Both the position numbers and the translations under genes were made by a program. The notes under the pieces are model-generated. The model did no database searches, was not told where the DNA came from, and saw only the letters and a program-made list of their open reading frames with translations. A DNA stretch of 43,419 nucleotides from Hyphomicrobiales bacterium (GTDB lineage Bacteria; Pseudomonadota; Alphaproteobacteria; Rhizobiales; Rhizobiaceae), in NCBI GenBank assembly GCA_900469615.1, contig UBYA01000002.1, positions 348,773-392,191 of the forward strand, written 5' to 3'. Shown here in pieces: positions 42,513 to 43,419 of the stretch; positions within the stretch are counted from its first letter, which is position 1, and the number at the start of each line of letters is the position of its first letter.

Positions 42513-43384
42513 CAATTCGAACGATCGGCGTTATCGGCGCAGGCCAGATGGGAAGCGGGATCGCCCAGGTCCTTGCCGTTGCCGGCTATGACGTCACGCT
42601 GACGGACGTCGCCGCCAATGCGCTCGAAACTGCGCTTTCCAGAATTTCGGCGAGCCTTGCAAAAATGGCGGCGCGCGGCAAGCTTTCGGAGACGGATCGC
42701 CAAGCCGCCGAGCGTCGCATCGAGACGAGCCTTGCGCTGAGCGACATCGGACGATGCGATCTCGTCATCGAAGCCGCGACGGAGAAGGAGAGCGTCAAGC
42801 AGAAGATATTCGACGACCTTGTTCCGCACCTGAAGCCGGGCAGCATACTGACCTCCAATACATCGTCGATCTCGATCACGCGGCTTGCCGGCAGAACGCC
42901 GCATCCGGAGCGGTTCATGGGGCTGCACTTCATGAATCCGGTTCCCGTCATGCAGCTGGTGGAGTTGATCCGCGGCATCGCCACCGACGAGGAGACGTTC
43001 GTCGCCGTCCAGGAGGTTGTCGAGCGTCTCGGCAAGACGCCGGTCGTCGCGTCAGATTTCCCGGCCTTCATCGTGAACCGCATCCTCATGCCGATGATCA
43101 ACGAGGCCATATTCGTCCTGCATGAAGGCGTGGGTTCCGTCATCGATATCGACAACAGCATGAAGCTCGGCGCCAATCAGCCGATGGGACCGCTGGAACT
43201 TGCCGATTTCATCGGCCTCGATACATGCTTGTCGATCATGCAGGTCCTGAACGAAGGTTTCTGCGATCCGAAATATCGGCCTTGTCCCCTGCTCGTGAAA
43301 TATGTCGAAGCCGGCTGGCTCGGCCGCAAGACCGGCCGCGGCTTCTATGACTATCGCAGCGATCCGCCCGTGCCCACTCGTTGA
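42509..43384 (+). CDS. hbd: 3-hydroxybutyryl-CoA dehydrogenase
   Basis: A 291-residue NAD(P)-dependent dehydrogenase with an N-terminal Rossmann domain (G-V-I-G-A-G-Q-M-G-S-G-I, residues 7-18) and the helical dimerisation domain. The catalytic pattern S-N-T-S-S, H-F-M-N-P-V-P and E (about 115-145) and the N-R-I-L-M-P motif are present. It oxidises 3-hydroxybutyryl-CoA to acetoacetyl-CoA, downstream of glutaryl-CoA dehydrogenase and crotonase. The start overlaps the end of the CaiB remnant. etfB follows after 17 bases. Confidence 0.95.
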   Translation: MTIRTIGVIGAGQMGSGIAQVLAVAGYDVTLTDVAANALETALSRISASLAKMAARGKLSETDRQAAERRIETSLALSDIGRCDLVIEAATEKESVKQKIFDDLVPHLKPGSILTSNTSSISITRLAGRTPHPERFMGLHFMNPVPVMQLVELIRGIATDEETFVAVQEVVERLGKTPVVASDFPAFIVNRILMPMINEAIFVLHEGVGSVIDIDNSMKLGANQPMGPLELADFIGLDTCLSIMQVLNEGFCDPKYRPCPLLVKYVEAGWLGRKTGRGFYDYRSDPPVPTR

Positions 43385-43401
43385 AACAGAAGGATTTGGC
43401 C

Positions 43402-43419
43402 ATGAAGATACTGGTTCCC
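43402..43419 (+). CDS. etfB: Electron transfer flavoprotein beta subunit (start only)
   Basis: The window ends six codons into an open frame reading M-K-I-L-V-P, the standard start of ETF beta. AAGGA lies 8 bases upstream. ETF is the electron acceptor of glutaryl-CoA dehydrogenase, so the position right after gcdH and hbd fits. With only 18 bases the call rests largely on context. Confidence 0.6.

Overview
The window looks like a chromosomal or large-replicon segment of an alphaproteobacterium of the order Hyphomicrobiales, probably Rhizobiaceae or a close relative. This rests on the GC-rich coding style, the rhizobial type of propionyl-CoA/methylmalonyl-CoA locus with a ScfR/PccR-type regulator, a cobalamin riboswitch ahead of metE, and two short repeats resembling the palindromic intergenic elements common in rhizobia. 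No tRNA, rRNA, CRISPR array, integrase or recognisable transposase was seen.

Layout. (1) 1-2.17 kb: small genes of unknown function, with an 18-bp perfect palindrome between divergent genes and a strong terminator. (2) 2.18-16.4 kb: an amide/peptide uptake and hydrolysis cluster. It begins with the last 47 codons of a lost substrate-binding protein gene. Then come two Dpp-type permeases, a fused double ATPase, two tandem amidases, an RpiR-type regulator, an NTF2-like protein and a PuuR-like XRE-cupin regulator. After a gap follow a secreted NTF2-like protein (opposite strand), an intact paralogous binding protein, a histone-deacetylase-like (acylpolyamine-type) deacetylase and a DMT exporter. 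(3) 16.5-24.1 kb: a divergent ScfR/PccR-type regulator and the complete propionate route pccB-pccA-methylmalonyl-CoA mutase-epimerase. (4) 24.2-31.4 kb (minus strand): a siderophore system with cell-surface signalling, made of FecI-type sigma factor, FecR, a TonB receptor with STN domain, a FhuD-like binding protein and a fused FhuB permease. No ATPase gene is present. A 17-bp perfect palindrome lies upstream of the sigma gene. (5) 31.5-37.1 kb: a GNAT acetyltransferase, a trans-sulfuration enzyme, an AraC remnant, a cobalamin riboswitch with metE, and a broken metF. (6) 37.2-40 kb: a GntR regulator divergent from an M20 amidohydrolase, then a two-part gene remnant. (7) 40-43.4 kb: a LysR regulator divergent from a glutaryl-CoA dehydrogenase, a heavily deleted CaiB-type CoA-transferase gene, 3-hydroxybutyryl-CoA dehydrogenase and the first six codons of etfB.

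Two themes stand out. First, region 2 reads as one catabolic programme: import an amide- or acyl-bearing compound, cleave it with two duplicated amidases and a zinc deacetylase, under two sugar-/polyamine-type regulators. The substrate is unknown, and the polyamine or N-acyl-amine idea is inference. Second, the window holds five gene remnants (binding protein, AraC, metF, alcohol dehydrogenase fusion, CaiB). Three of them (metF, the ADH fusion, CaiB) keep a start and a far end but have lost interior sequence, which points to ongoing deletion-driven decay. Vitamin B12 links two loci: methylmalonyl-CoA mutase needs it, and metE is under a B12 riboswitch.
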